From positions 1,736,001 to 1,800,000 of the forward strand of contig JAPEHQ010000004.1 of NCBI GenBank assembly GCA_027405735.1: a DNA stretch of 64,000 nucleotides, written 5' to 3'. This document shows positions 12,030 to 21,406 of the stretch, piece by piece. Position numbers and translations under genes: made by a program. Under the pieces are notes generated by a model. That model saw only the letters and a program-made list of their open reading frames with translations. It had not been told where the DNA came from and searched no databases. The DNA comes from Mucor racemosus (lineage: Eukaryota; Mucoromycota; Mucoromycetes; Mucorales; Mucoraceae). Position 1 is the first letter of the stretch; every line of letters starts with the position of its first letter.

Positions 12030-12461
12030 TTAATGAGCATCAGCACGATGACTAATGTATTCGACAGCTTGTTTGGCAGTCTTAATATCATCAGCTTCCT
12101 TATCAGGGATTTCAACCGAGAATTCTTCCTCAATAGCCATGACAACTTCAACAGTATCTAAACTATCAAGTCCAAGATCCTTAACAAAATGAGATTCGAG
12201 GGCAATCTAAAATTGTGCAATATACTCAATATCTATTTTTAATTAATTGAATTTATATATATATATATTTACCTTGTTGGCATCAACCTTATCAAAACCT
12301 CTCAAAATGTCTAAAACACGAACCTCAATATCAGATTGAGATAATCCACCGCTAGAATAAAAACGATATGCGATGGGTGAAGCAATACGAGAAGCGGACA
12401 TGGCGGGTCTCATGGTAGCAGCTTTGGCGGCAGCATTGAAAAGAACAGTAGGACGGAACAT
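12030..12461 (-). CDS. mitochondrial acyl carrier protein
   Basis: Two exons, 12273-12461 and 12030-12206, encode 121 aa. The N-terminus ([18 protein letters not shown]...) is rich in Arg, Ala and Ser without acids, as expected for a mitochondrial presequence. The mature part carries [20 protein letters not shown]; the Ser in DSL is the 4'-phosphopantetheine attachment site. The protein carries acyl chains in mitochondrial type II fatty-acid synthesis (lipoate precursor) and in its family (NDUFAB1/ACP1) is also a complex I and Fe-S/LYR partner. The 3-oxoacyl-ACP reductase of the same pathway is at 35956-36755. The leader has a pyrimidine tract on the coding strand (12480-12496). All diagnostic residues are intact. 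Confidence 0.93.
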
Positions 12462-13793
12462 TGTATGATAATAAAAAAAAGAGAGAGAGGGGGGTTGTTT
12501 TATTATTTTTTGAAAGGGAAAAAAAAACGAACAACTAGAAAAAAAGCGGGGATGTTTATTACTTTAGTGCCAGGGGCGCCTTTTTGAACTAAACAAAATG
12601 TCTACTACAGGTTGAGTAAAAATTCCATTCTTTTAACATTGTCTAGATAAATGAATATATATATATATATAAGTGTAATTAGGTGTCATTTATTAATGAA
12701 GTCAGGCAAATAAATAGATAGATAGATTTTTGATGGAGAGTAATTCCTCAAATTTACATTTGTATTTATAATACTTTGCATGTAGAACGAGGGTTTGATA
12801 AGGCAAATAATGCCTCAATGGTTATAATACATACTTCATTGATGAGAGAGAATCAATCTGATTTCTATTTACATATCATGAGCATTATTAACTAGATATA
12901 TAATGCTGGAGAATAGCAGAGTGGTAATGTGTGAGTCTACTCACTTGAAGTGTTATTTAATCCAATTAAAAACTTCGACGGTATTTTGGCCTCAATATAC
13001 GTACAACCTTTTTTTTTTTTTGCATTTGCTAGGTGCAGAGTGTCAAAAAACCATGAAATCAAATCATTGAATGCGTATAAAGCTGAAATAGAACGCCTAA
13101 AACTACATTAAATAAGCAAAATTGGCTTAAATCCGTATTTCAATGCCTCGATTTTCAAAATTTGCGGTCATACCAAGCGCTCAGAACGTACCAAACGCAT
13201 GCTACTGTTTGATAGATTCATTTTGAAGCATTTCTGCGATTTTTTTCTGATAGAAAATTCAATTCAATTTTTGCCTTACTATACCTCATCCAAAATCTCA
13301 ATTTTCACAAAATTCAATTTTTCAGGCAAAAAATGGGACTTTTTACTAAGGTAATAGTCGAGATTATATAACTGAAATAAACCTATCTCTCTGATGGCAG
13401 TGTTTGTTTTGAGTTTTAAGACCAATTTTTTTGATATTTTTTAGAAAAACTAAAACAGTACTTTATCAAAGGTATCTTAAATTTTTATGCCAAAGATGTG
13501 CTAAAATAAAATACCATATTATAGAGCGTTGGTTTTTACGTATACTGTATTAATAAATGATAGTATCATTGCTATCGGGCTTTGCTCATAAAAATTCTTC
13601 AACTGTTTAATTTTTTCCCAAAACATAAAACTGGATGTAAAAATGGGCTGCCGCATTACAGTAGTATTTCTATATTCACACTCCGGTTTCACTCAAATTT
13701 TTGAAAGATCAATTTCAAAGAGCTGACCTCATGGAAATATTGATCATTATCGTCGAGGTTAGTCTAGTGCTAAAAATCCAACAAACTGTATAA
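12462..13793. other. intergenic, no gene seen
   Basis: The stretch is AT-rich with no supportable reading frame. A short AT-repeat sits at about 12656-12671 and a poly-T run at about 13011-13021. The part around 13210-13360 (gggactttttacta) loosely resembles 59540-59600 and may be an old repeat; this is weak. Confidence 0.4.
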
Positions 13794-15013
13794 TTATTTC
13801 TTTATTAAACCAAATTTAAATCCTGTATTTTTTTTCAATCCAAATGACAGTTTTTTAGGTTGTGATGTGGCATTATTTGTAGTAGACGTTTGTGCTGCAG
13901 TTATTTGATTTGTTAGTGTTGGATCTGATTTTGTTGGAATAGTGCTAGGTTTTGCAATGGTTGGTTTAGCAATGGGAATCGTGCTCGTTGACCATCCTCC
14001 CCCACTAGTAGTGATTTCTGTATTTGACCATCCTCCTCCTCCTCCACTAGTAGCGCTTGCTGCATTTGTCCACCCTCCTCCACTGTTACTACCTGCGGTT
14101 GGTATAGTAGGCAATGCTGATGGTATTTTAGATTGATTCGTACTATTATTATTGCCGCCTAATTTCTTTTGTAAAGCATCTTGCATTCTTTTTAATTCTT
14201 TTTCATCTCGTTTTCTTTCTCTAGCCAATTTCTTTTCTCTTTCTGATTGATTAATTGCTGAATTTCGAGTATTTTCTTTCATGTCTTTGAACCTCTATCG
14301 AAACAAGTTAAATTCAGTGAAAAAATCCTAGTTTCCTAGCAACGAACCTTTTTGTGATGATGATCATAACTCTGTAAATGTTGATCATATTCACTGATTT
14401 GCTTATATTGTTTATCACACAATTCACAATAAAAGGCTTTCCTAATCTCTTTTGATTCTTGAGCTATAGCTTGCTTCTTTTCTACTTGATATTCTCTTTC
14501 TAATTTTTGTATTTCAGTTTCTTCCAATTGCTTTTCGCTGTCTAAGGCTTTTCTTTTGGCTGTTGTGGATACATGAATAGTTGTATATTCCTCTGCTTTA
14601 CCCACGCCTAAAGAATCGTCTTTAAGTTCGATGCGAATAGGATCCAATCTGCCTAAAAAACACCAATGAATTTTAGAAAAAAATTCACTTTTGCAGTGAT
14701 ATTTCAACTTTTGTTACCTTGTCCTTGAGGCCCAAGACCTTTCCCTGCTTGCCATCCCATTTTTTGTAATAATTTGTATCCAATATTATTCTCTGGGATG
14801 TGTGTTTCCATGGAAACTTGTGCGCTAGCTTCATAATCACTGTAGCCAGCATTTGGTTGCTTTTCTTCGAATAAATAGTCGTGATCTTCTGCCTTTTATT
14901 ACGGTATTTTTGATTGTAAAAAAGAGAAACGGTAAAATAAAGAATTTCTCATATTCCCTTTTCCATCATTTTCTTTTTCGTTTATTTACCTGTGTAAACT
15001 TGGAACTGTTCAT
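13794..15013 (-). CDS. G-patch and C2H2 zinc-finger protein (GPATCH8-like)
   Basis: Four exons, 14990-15013, 14718-14892, 14348-14652 and 13794-14294, join in phase to 334 aa. A G-patch (NIGYKLLQKMGWQAGKGLG) lies at about residues 41-70, followed by RLDPIRIELKDDSLGVG, a charged helix, and a C2H2 finger (YCELCDKQY...HLQSYDHHHKK) at about 141-168, then a Lys/Arg/Glu-rich helix. This order matches animal GPATCH8 and fungal relatives, nuclear proteins thought to work with splicing helicases. The C-terminal third is low-complexity (Gly-Gly-Trp blocks, Ser/Thr/Pro) and ends with a basic LKKNTGFKFGLIKK. The first exon has only eight codons. The donor after exon 3 is the weaker GTTCGT. The function is inferred from domains. 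Confidence 0.85.
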
Positions 15014-15853
15014 TATCTTTTGAAACTATGAGAGATGTAAAAGTAAATGAAAGGCGTTTAAAATTCTGGGCATCATCTTCAACAGCAAAATTGACTACTA
15101 AAAAATCAGGTTTTGCATTTACCCGAAACTACCAGGTATTGACTGGTTAGAAAATTACTAGAAAAAGCCAAAGTAGCATTTTCAATGTATGTTTTCCCTC
15201 ATTATATACCATATTACAACGATAATGTACCAAGTTTGAATGTTTCAATTGTATTATCACTGCTTACGTTACCCTTTTCATCCTTTTGCAATTTATACAT
15301 TTGTTTCATAAATATTTTGATAACGTATCCATGCATTTCTATTCTAATTTTTCCTTATCCGGTGCTGTTCTTGTCTACTTTACAGCATCATGTCCTTTTC
15401 TGATGAATTTGAAGTATAGAAATTGCTCTTCCTGCAAAAAAGGCTGCATATTTTTGAATGTATATTGCTCATTCATTTTACTTTGTATGAAAATATTTGC
15501 TCTTACTACTGCGATAGCCTTTTCTGTATATATTTTTGAAATACATAGAAACAAGATATCATTGTTTTCCAACTAGAAATAACATCCCAACAGATCAAAT
15601 TATGTCAGTTTATCAAATATTTTTAGTTTGAATAATGTTTCGATTTAGAGACTTATCCCCCAAGTATCATTTTATAAATAAACCAGGACATTCGTATGAT
15701 AAACATAATTTTTAAAAAAACAAAAATCAAGGCTTCATTTCTTTGATCTGATAAATTTTGGTCTCCTGTTTACCATGTACAAGAGGATTAAGCATAGTTT
15801 TGCTACAAGCGTTATATTAGTCAGGTGTGATAATACTATTAATTTGTACTTAC
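15014..15853. other. intergenic, no supportable gene
   Basis: Short open frames on both strands lack splice or composition support. The beginning will contain the promoter of the G-patch gene. Confidence 0.4.
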
Positions 15854-16056
15854 CAGATTCAATCATTCCGTAAAGCAGTATGCTGCTGTTCCCATCTCCG
15901 TTTCTTGTATAGAAAGCAATGGTCTTAGAAAAAATTCCAGTATTAGATTGACTGGTGTACGGGTTGAACACTGGTAACGGCTCATTGAAGAGCATGTATG
16001 AATGGCCAGAAATGGTAATTGCCAAGGCAGACGTTTTGTCTCTTGATTGTACAACT
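15854..16056 (-). pseudogene. orphan coding-like exon fragment
   Basis: A minus-strand stretch reads VVQSRDKTSALAITISGHSY, then FNEPLPVFNP and TIAFYTRNGDGNSSILLYG. It is bounded by a good donor GTAAGT (15848-15853) and a possible acceptor (catag) at 16057. The composition looks coding. No ATG opens the frame and only a short tail (ending about 15735) could follow, so it is probably a relic or one exon of a gene I cannot complete. I do not recognise the family. Confidence 0.3.
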
Positions 16057-16527
16057 CTATGGTTCTTCAGAGACACATCAAGGATTCAGACATAAAAATA
16101 CCCCATTGACGGTTTTGCTGATTGCTCTACTTTTGATTATGCTATCCTTAAGAAGGATGAAGAAGATATGTATAGTATCAATATAGGTAATTAAGCATTA
16201 TATACGGTTTACAAAACAAAGAACGTAACATCAAGTCATTCTGTATGTGTATTTAATTGGTAGTAAACAAAATGAAATACATATTATATCTAACATTGAA
16301 CAACATATTGTGCAATACAACTTAAAAATGGCTTTTTTATTTTCATTGCATAGCAAGTATTGGTATAGTATCTTGATTGTACGATCTGCCTTTTATGAAA
16401 TCGCCCGAAGCAATTTATTATGCTCGCAAGATTCAAGCCTTAAGCACATTAGCGGTGTTTCAAATGATGATGCTTTTTTTTTGTTTAGTCCTTATGGCTG
16501 ATTTACAATCATCGTAATCAAGGATCC
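16057..16527. other. flank left of the LINE
   Basis: I see nothing supportable here. It is the original upstream flank of the tRNA-Thr gene into which the LINE was inserted. Confidence 0.4.
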
Positions 16528-16542
16528 GCCTTCTTGGCTCAG
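16528..16542 (+). repeat. LINE target-site duplication, left copy
   Basis: The 15 bases gccttcttggctcag equal 21334-21348 exactly. They are the first 15 nucleotides of the tRNA-Thr gene; the flanking three bases differ (tcc and gat), which bounds the duplication. Confidence 0.9.
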
Positions 16543-16814
16543 GTTAAGAATTGGTTTTTTATTAATAAAATTTAAATGGGCACTCGATATGAGCATAAGC
16601 CTTAAATTTAAGAAACATGGAGAAAAGAGAAGCAAAAAACCCTTGACAGGGCACTATACTAATTTAAGGGAAAATGATGGTGTGGTAGTGGATATTGAGC
16701 AGTGAGATTAGTGGATGAACTGAAATTGATCTTGAGAGATTACCAACGGCTGGGAACTTTGATAAGACTTACCACCGAGGATCCGCACAAAGAAAGCAAT
16801 ACAGTCATTTTTCA

Positions 16815-19800
16815 TCAATGTTTAGTCTTTTTGTCAGTGAACCATAAAGATCCGGGATCTTGATCTGGAGCAATGACAGCCAATGGGTGTGAAATACAAT
16901 CAATTGCATGAAGCAGAGAAAGTAAAGCCGACCAATATGGAGGAGGACCAGCCGAGGATTTGACCGGGAGACAGTTCAAAGCATGATCGATCTTGTTGGT
17001 ACCGAAAGGAGCAGAAGGTAAAGCATCTAGTAGCTCACCATCCAGAGCACGACAGGTCAGAAAATGATCTCGAGAGATATGAACACCCAAGGGTGACATA
17101 CACGAACATTCTTCTCGCATGTTGGTGAACCGACCAAGGCGCCATCGAACCAGTCGACTGCGAGCAGAGCGACCTATTGGTAGATATAGGATGGGATCAG
17201 GTCTCACAACAGAGGGACGACAAGCACGCAGCAAAGTATTAGATCCAGAAACAGCAGCCGCTTCCATTTGGCGATCTACCTGGTCTTGCCAATATTTGTT
17301 GAAAACAGAAACTAATCCAGCAGCAGAAGGAACAGGATCAGGTAACGACTGATACAATTTGTTTTCACAAATGTATTTATCTAACCTAGTGTAGGAAAGA
17401 GCGTTACGCAGGATCACCAAGAGACAGTCCTCAGGCAGGGTAGCAGCACGCAGAGCAAATCTAGTAGCTAGAACATTATAGCGATGTTTCATACTGGGCA
17501 AGCAAGTTATATGTTTTGCAACATTAAACCAGGAGCTACCCACAAACATGCCAACTAATCGATTCTGAACATCATCCAGATCCTTGAAATCCCGAAAGGA
17601 GAGGTGAGATATAGCTAGGCCATATTCGAGTTTTGGACGAATAAAGGCCTTGTACAAGCGCGAGCAGAGCAACAATGAAAAACCAGTGCGGTTTACACCA
17701 ACCGAATTCAACAGAGCCATCACCTGAATAGCACCAGAAGCCCGAAGAGACCGAATACCAGGGGCAAACAGACCTTTATACCGGAAAGGCATACCCAAAT
17801 AAGTGAACTCTTCTACGATAGGAAGGGGTTCATTATATAGAGTAAGTCTATGACCGGTAGCAGCATTAGGAGACCCAAGAACAGCACACTTAGATGGTTT
17901 CCATCTGTAGCCCAGAGAGATAGAGTGATCAGAAGCTAGGTCCAACATATGCTGAACATCCGACCGGCGCCCAAATATGGCAACATCATCAGCAAAAAGT
18001 AGACTATTGATTGCTATTGAGTTGGTCATACCAGGAGCACAGATCATAGAGGCACCAGAAGCAGCAGCACGCAGAGCACCAGGCAAAGAGTTGATATACA
18101 ACGAGTACAGATGGGGACTAAGAACAGAGCCTTGCAGGACACCTGTAACCGGCGAGAAAGCAGCAGAGTTGTGGTTAGCAATGAGCACCGAGACAGAAAC
18201 TTCATCAAACATGTTAATCAACAGACCAAGGACTGGACGAGGGAGAGCTGAGGTAGCGAGCAACTGCCAAATAACTCGACGATCTACTGTATCATAAGCT
18301 GCCTTAATATCTAAGAAGGCCACTACAGGGTAATGATGATGGATCAGAAAATAGTCATGCATCAAGTCATGTAAACAGAGGGCTTGATCCAGAGGACTAC
18401 GTTGAGGACGGAAACCACCTTGCGCAACATCAAGAGCAGGAGAATGAGCATCCAGATCAGGCATAATTGAAAATTCAAAGAGCTTACGCATCACCGAAGT
18501 AAGAGAAATCGGTCGAAAATTACCAGGATCAGTAGCATCACCTTTCTTGAAGATAGGGAAGACCTGAGCTTGACGCCAGAGAGCCGGTGTGTAACACCAT
18601 TGATAGCACAAGGTAAACAGGAGAGACAACACAGGAGCAATTTCCGTCACCAGAGATTTGAGCATCTCAGCTTTGATATGGTCGGGACCAGGAGCTTTAT
18701 TTGTGGGGAGCCGTTTAATATGAGATACTAAGGTATCAACATCAAAAAGTGACATATCCGTAGGTACACTAAAAGGCAGATCAGAATCAAAGGTTTCAGG
18801 AGGTGGAGGACGACTAGCAGAAGCAAGTAAAGAACCATTATAGACAGATTTGAGATGTGACCCCATAGTTGCGACCGAAGCAGCAGGACCATCAGGATGA
18901 CTATATGTGGCAGAGGATTCTTTATGGCGTTTAATACGCTTAATAGCAGCAGTAGCTTTTGAGAAATCACTCTCCAATACAGCACAGAATTTTTTCCAGG
19001 ACCTTCGCTTTGCAGCTTGTACCAATGACCGAAATTGACGGTGCGCATGTTTGTAGACAGCCCAGTTGTTGATTTTGGCAATCCCAGTGGAATGTCGCCA
19101 CTTGCTGTAGAGACGATCCCTTGAACGAGCAGCATCCTCAATTTCTAGAGTCCAGAACTTTTTCCAATGACCAGGACGACCAGTTTTCACACCAATAGAA
19201 CCATCAAGAGAGTCATACAAACAGTGATTCAAAGAATCATTGAGTGCATCAATATCCGGGCGGATAGAAGGAGGAGCCGAGACCAAACCAGACAGAGTAT
19301 CCACCAGAGGAGCAACAGAAGAACGAAAAAGAGTTTGATATAGACTTAACGGCTTGATCATACCCAATTTTGAAAGCTTCCACTGCCGTCTTGGAGCCAG
19401 AACAGAATCACCAGACACCACCAAATCACCAGGAGGGGCTACATACTCGAAAGTAAGTAACATCAACCGATGATCAGAACCCAGAGACAGATCAGACTCA
19501 ACCACCAGTTGAGGATTCAGCATAGCAGCCTCACCAATGTTAGTCAGAAACAGATCAATAATGCTACTTGCCTCCTTTTGACGTCGAAACGTCGTAAAGG
19601 TTTTAACACCATAAGCCAAAGAAGCATTCAGCACTGAGAGATCAAATTCCTCAAGCCAAGGTTTCAGAGCAACACCACGAGGGTTAGTAGCAACATCACC
19701 AGTGAGAGACCCTAACCGAGCATTAAAGTCACCACATAAAATAGTATCCTTAGTCATAGGTAGTGAACTAAGAATCGAGAGCACCTTATCTGTTGATAAG

Positions 19801-20177
19801 GGTGGAGGAAAGTAAACACAATGAACCGTCAGGGTGCCAACCTTAAGGGACAGAGTGTGCGAATTATAAGAAGGAAGTTGAGAGACAGGATAGGGACAGG
19901 AAGGAGAGACAAAAGCAGTTATACCACCAGAACCTCGACCAGAAGCACCGGATACTTTCGTACCGTACAAGTGGAATTGGGACCAGTTAGTAGGAAAAGA
20001 CCCAGAAGTAAGCCAAGTTTCAGTAACCAAGAGAACATGAGAATTCAGTACATGAGACAGAACATCATGAACGACAGAGGCACGTAGACCATTAGCATTC
20101 CATAGGGAGAGAGAAACAAATAAGGAGTGGACCGGGTTATTATTATACATAGGTGAGGATTCAACTGAAGAACTCAT
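16815..20177 (-). CDS. LINE ORF2: endonuclease-reverse transcriptase
   Basis: A 1,120-aa single-exon ORF. The N-terminal part is an exonuclease-endonuclease-phosphatase (APE-type) domain: SLWNANGL, VTETWL, GDFNARLG and SDHRLM are its metal and catalytic motifs (about residues 25-240). The central part is a reverse transcriptase: FPIFKKGD, NFRPISL, LDIKAAYDTVDRR, GVLQGSVLSPHLY and the catalytic FADDVAIF (about 725-732). A C-terminal Cys/His cluster CSCMSPLGVHISRDHFLTC lies at about 1022-1041. No RNase H motif was recognised. It performs target-primed reverse transcription. The ATG overlaps the ORF1 stop codon. All catalytic residues looked for are intact. Confidence 0.95.
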   Translation of the reverse strand: MSSSVESSPMYNNNPVHSLFVSLSLWNANGLRASVVHDVLSHVLNSHVLLVTETWLTSGSFPTNWSQFHLYGTKVSGASGRGSGGITAFVSPSCPYPVSQLPSYNSHTLSLKVGTLTVHCVYFPPPLSTDKVLSILSSLPMTKDTILCGDFNARLGSLTGDVATNPRGVALKPWLEEFDLSVLNASLAYGVKTFTTFRRQKEASSIIDLFLTNIGEAAMLNPQLVVESDLSLGSDHRLMLLTFEYVAPPGDLVVSGDSVLAPRRQWKLSKLGMIKPLSLYQTLFRSSVAPLVDTLSGLVSAPPSIRPDIDALNDSLNHCLYDSLDGSIGVKTGRPGHWKKFWTLEIEDAARSRDRLYSKWRHSTGIAKINNWAVYKHAHRQFRSLVQAAKRRSWKKFCAVLESDFSKATAAIKRIKRHKESSATYSHPDGPAASVATMGSHLKSVYNGSLLASASRPPPPETFDSDLPFSVPTDMSLFDVDTLVSHIKRLPTNKAPGPDHIKAEMLKSLVTEIAPVLSLLFTLCYQWCYTPALWRQAQVFPIFKKGDATDPGNFRPISLTSVMRKLFEFSIMPDLDAHSPALDVAQGGFRPQRSPLDQALCLHDLMHDYFLIHHHYPVVAFLDIKAAYDTVDRRVIWQLLATSALPRPVLGLLINMFDEVSVSVLIANHNSAAFSPVTGVLQGSVLSPHLYSLYINSLPGALRAAASGASMICAPGMTNSIAINSLLFADDVAIFGRRSDVQHMLDLASDHSISLGYRWKPSKCAVLGSPNAATGHRLTLYNEPLPIVEEFTYLGMPFRYKGLFAPGIRSLRASGAIQVMALLNSVGVNRTGFSLLLCSRLYKAFIRPKLEYGLAISHLSFRDFKDLDDVQNRLVGMFVGSSWFNVAKHITCLPSMKHRYNVLATRFALRAATLPEDCLLVILRNALSYTRLDKYICENKLYQSLPDPVPSAAGLVSVFNKYWQDQVDRQMEAAAVSGSNTLLRACRPSVVRPDPILYLPIGRSARSRLVRWRLGRFTNMREECSCMSPLGVHISRDHFLTCRALDGELLDALPSAPFGTNKIDHALNCLPVKSSAGPPPYWSALLSLLHAIDCISHPLAVIAPDQDPGSLWFTDKKTKH

Positions 20178-20179
20178 TA
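20175..20179 (-). promoter_or_regulatory. TAATG stop-start overlap between LINE ORF1 and ORF2
   Basis: On the minus strand ORF1 ends GAACAATAA and ORF2 begins ATGAGTTC, sharing the A of TAATG. Termination-reinitiation at such UAAUG overlaps has been described for the silkworm LINE SART1; the same mechanism here is an inference. Confidence 0.7.
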
Positions 20180-21112
20180 TTGTTCCATTTCAGAACCATT
20201 AGAGTTTTCAGTGCGCTTACGAGCAGAGTTGAGCAAGAACTTAGCCTTCTTGGGTTCTTTTTCCTCAAAACGAGCCATAGCTTCAGATACAGCAACAGCC
20301 AATTCTTCGTCACAGATCCATCCTGCAGATACAAAGTATTTACCAACACCACTAACGTTGAGGGGGCGAAGGAAGGACAAAGTTTGCAGGGCACGAGTGT
20401 TAGTAAATTCGTACATTAACGACTCACGGTCATTAATATGGAGGGCATCATATTTGGGATCAGCAATGTGTTGGGGATCCAAGGGATCAAAACCCTCAAT
20501 GATTTCGGCTTCGCACTTCTTCATGAGATCAAGAAATTCCTCAACATACTGTGTATGGAGAAGAATACCAATAACGCCAGAGGCAGGGAAACAGATGTCT
20601 AGGACACGACCAGTATCAACACCAACCTTGCGGAAGGTAGATCGAATTTCAGAGCGTAAAATCTTACCAGAGCGACCAATATATACATATTGGTATCCTT
20701 GGGGACCTTTAGCAGCAGCCGATTTGAAGAGGCGACCAGCAGCAACTCGCTTTTTAGCAGAGCGGGCGGGATCAGGAAGGTGAGCACCAGATTTAGCAGC
20801 ATTAGCATACTTTGCATTGGAGTCTTTGGGTTTGGTAGTAGCTTGTTTAGAGACTTCATTACCTCCTTCAAGCGGAGGGTTGGTGGTGTTCGTAGGGTGA
20901 CTGGATAGTTGACCCTGTAATTTTTCAATTACTAGGTCCTTGGTCAAAATATCCTTTTTCAAGGTGTTATTTTCGTTTTCTAACTTTTCCATTCGTAACA
21001 AGAGGCTTTCATGTTGGTGTACCTTCTCCTGTACTGAGGTAAGTTGTTGTTGAAACTGCAAAAGCAACTGTGGCAACTGATGCATATCAAAGTCTTGTAG
21101 ATTTTCAAACAT
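20177..21112 (-). CDS. LINE ORF1 protein, coiled coil with RRM-like domain
   Basis: A 311-aa single-exon ORF. Residues about 10-70 form a Leu/Gln/Glu-rich coiled coil (LLLRMEKLENENNTLKK). A basic linker rich in Lys and Ala follows. Residues about 140-215 look like an RNA-recognition fold (YQYVYIGRSGKI...RVLDICFPASGVIGILL). The tail is charged. ORF1 proteins bind element RNA and form the RNP (family knowledge). No CCHC knuckle, which many fungal Tad-type ORF1 proteins carry, was seen. Its stop codon overlaps the ORF2 start. Confidence 0.8.
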   Translation of the reverse strand: MFENLQDFDMHQLPQLLLQFQQQLTSVQEKVHQHESLLLRMEKLENENNTLKKDILTKDLVIEKLQGQLSSHPTNTTNPPLEGGNEVSKQATTKPKDSNAKYANAAKSGAHLPDPARSAKKRVAAGRLFKSAAAKGPQGYQYVYIGRSGKILRSEIRSTFRKVGVDTGRVLDICFPASGVIGILLHTQYVEEFLDLMKKCEAEIIEGFDPLDPQHIADPKYDALHINDRESLMYEFTNTRALQTLSFLRPLNVSGVGKYFVSAGWICDEELAVAVSEAMARFEEKEPKKAKFLLNSARKRTENSNGSEMEQ

Positions 21113-21333
21113 GGCGATGAAATATTATTCAATAAGGTGCAAATTTAAAGAATAAAATGGAGGTGTCCAACAAGGCTGAAACTTATAAACAATAAACTGC
21201 TATGGAAGGCGAGTATAATGGTATAGTTTGGAGTCGATTGGTGAACTAGTTGTTGAGATAAATGAGTTTTAATAAAAGATTGAGAAATTTCCTGTCGAAA
21301 TGTCTTCAAAAGTTTAGAGAAACGGAAAGAGAT

Positions 21334-21406
21334 GCCTTCTTGGCTCAGTTGGCAGAGCGTCTGCCTAGTAAGCAGAAGGTCAACAGTTCGATTCTGTTAG
21401 CAGGCA
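21334..21406 (+). tRNA. tRNA-Thr (anticodon AGT)
   Basis: A 73-nt cloverleaf: acceptor GCCTTCT with AGCAGGC plus A (six of seven pairs; the fifth is T-C), D stem GCTC/GAGC, anticodon stem TCTGC/GCAGA with loop CTAGTAA, variable AGGTC, T stem AACAG/CTGTT with loop TTCGATT. The A box (TGGCTCAGTTGG) and B box (GTTCGATTC) are intact and no intron is present. The first 15 nt are one copy of the LINE duplication, so the gene survives the insertion. The acceptor mismatch is in both copies and so predates the insertion. A T-run terminator is not immediate; the first strong one is near 21466. Function could be weakened. Confidence 0.85.

Larger units (their letters stand above)
16543..21333 (-). mobile_element. 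full-length non-LTR retrotransposon (LINE)
   Basis: The element is 4,791 bp and bounded by a 15-bp target duplication. Reading on the minus strand it has a 5' UTR of about 220 bp, ORF1 (311 aa), ORF2 (1,120 aa) overlapping as TAATG, and a 3' UTR of about 270 bp. Both ORFs are uninterrupted and all endonuclease and reverse-transcriptase motifs are present, so it may be recent and competent. The 3' end has no poly-A tail; it ends ...ACCAATTCTTAAC. The insertion sits head-on against a tRNA-Thr gene whose 5' end is rebuilt by the duplication. Confidence 0.9.

Noticed and set aside
13942..14136. 64-aa plus-strand Pro-rich frame
   Set aside because: It is the antisense of the Gly/Trp-rich C-terminus of the G-patch protein.
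18728..19141. 137-aa frame inside the LINE
   Set aside because: It is a shifted frame of ORF2, which is intact and contains all reverse-transcriptase motifs.
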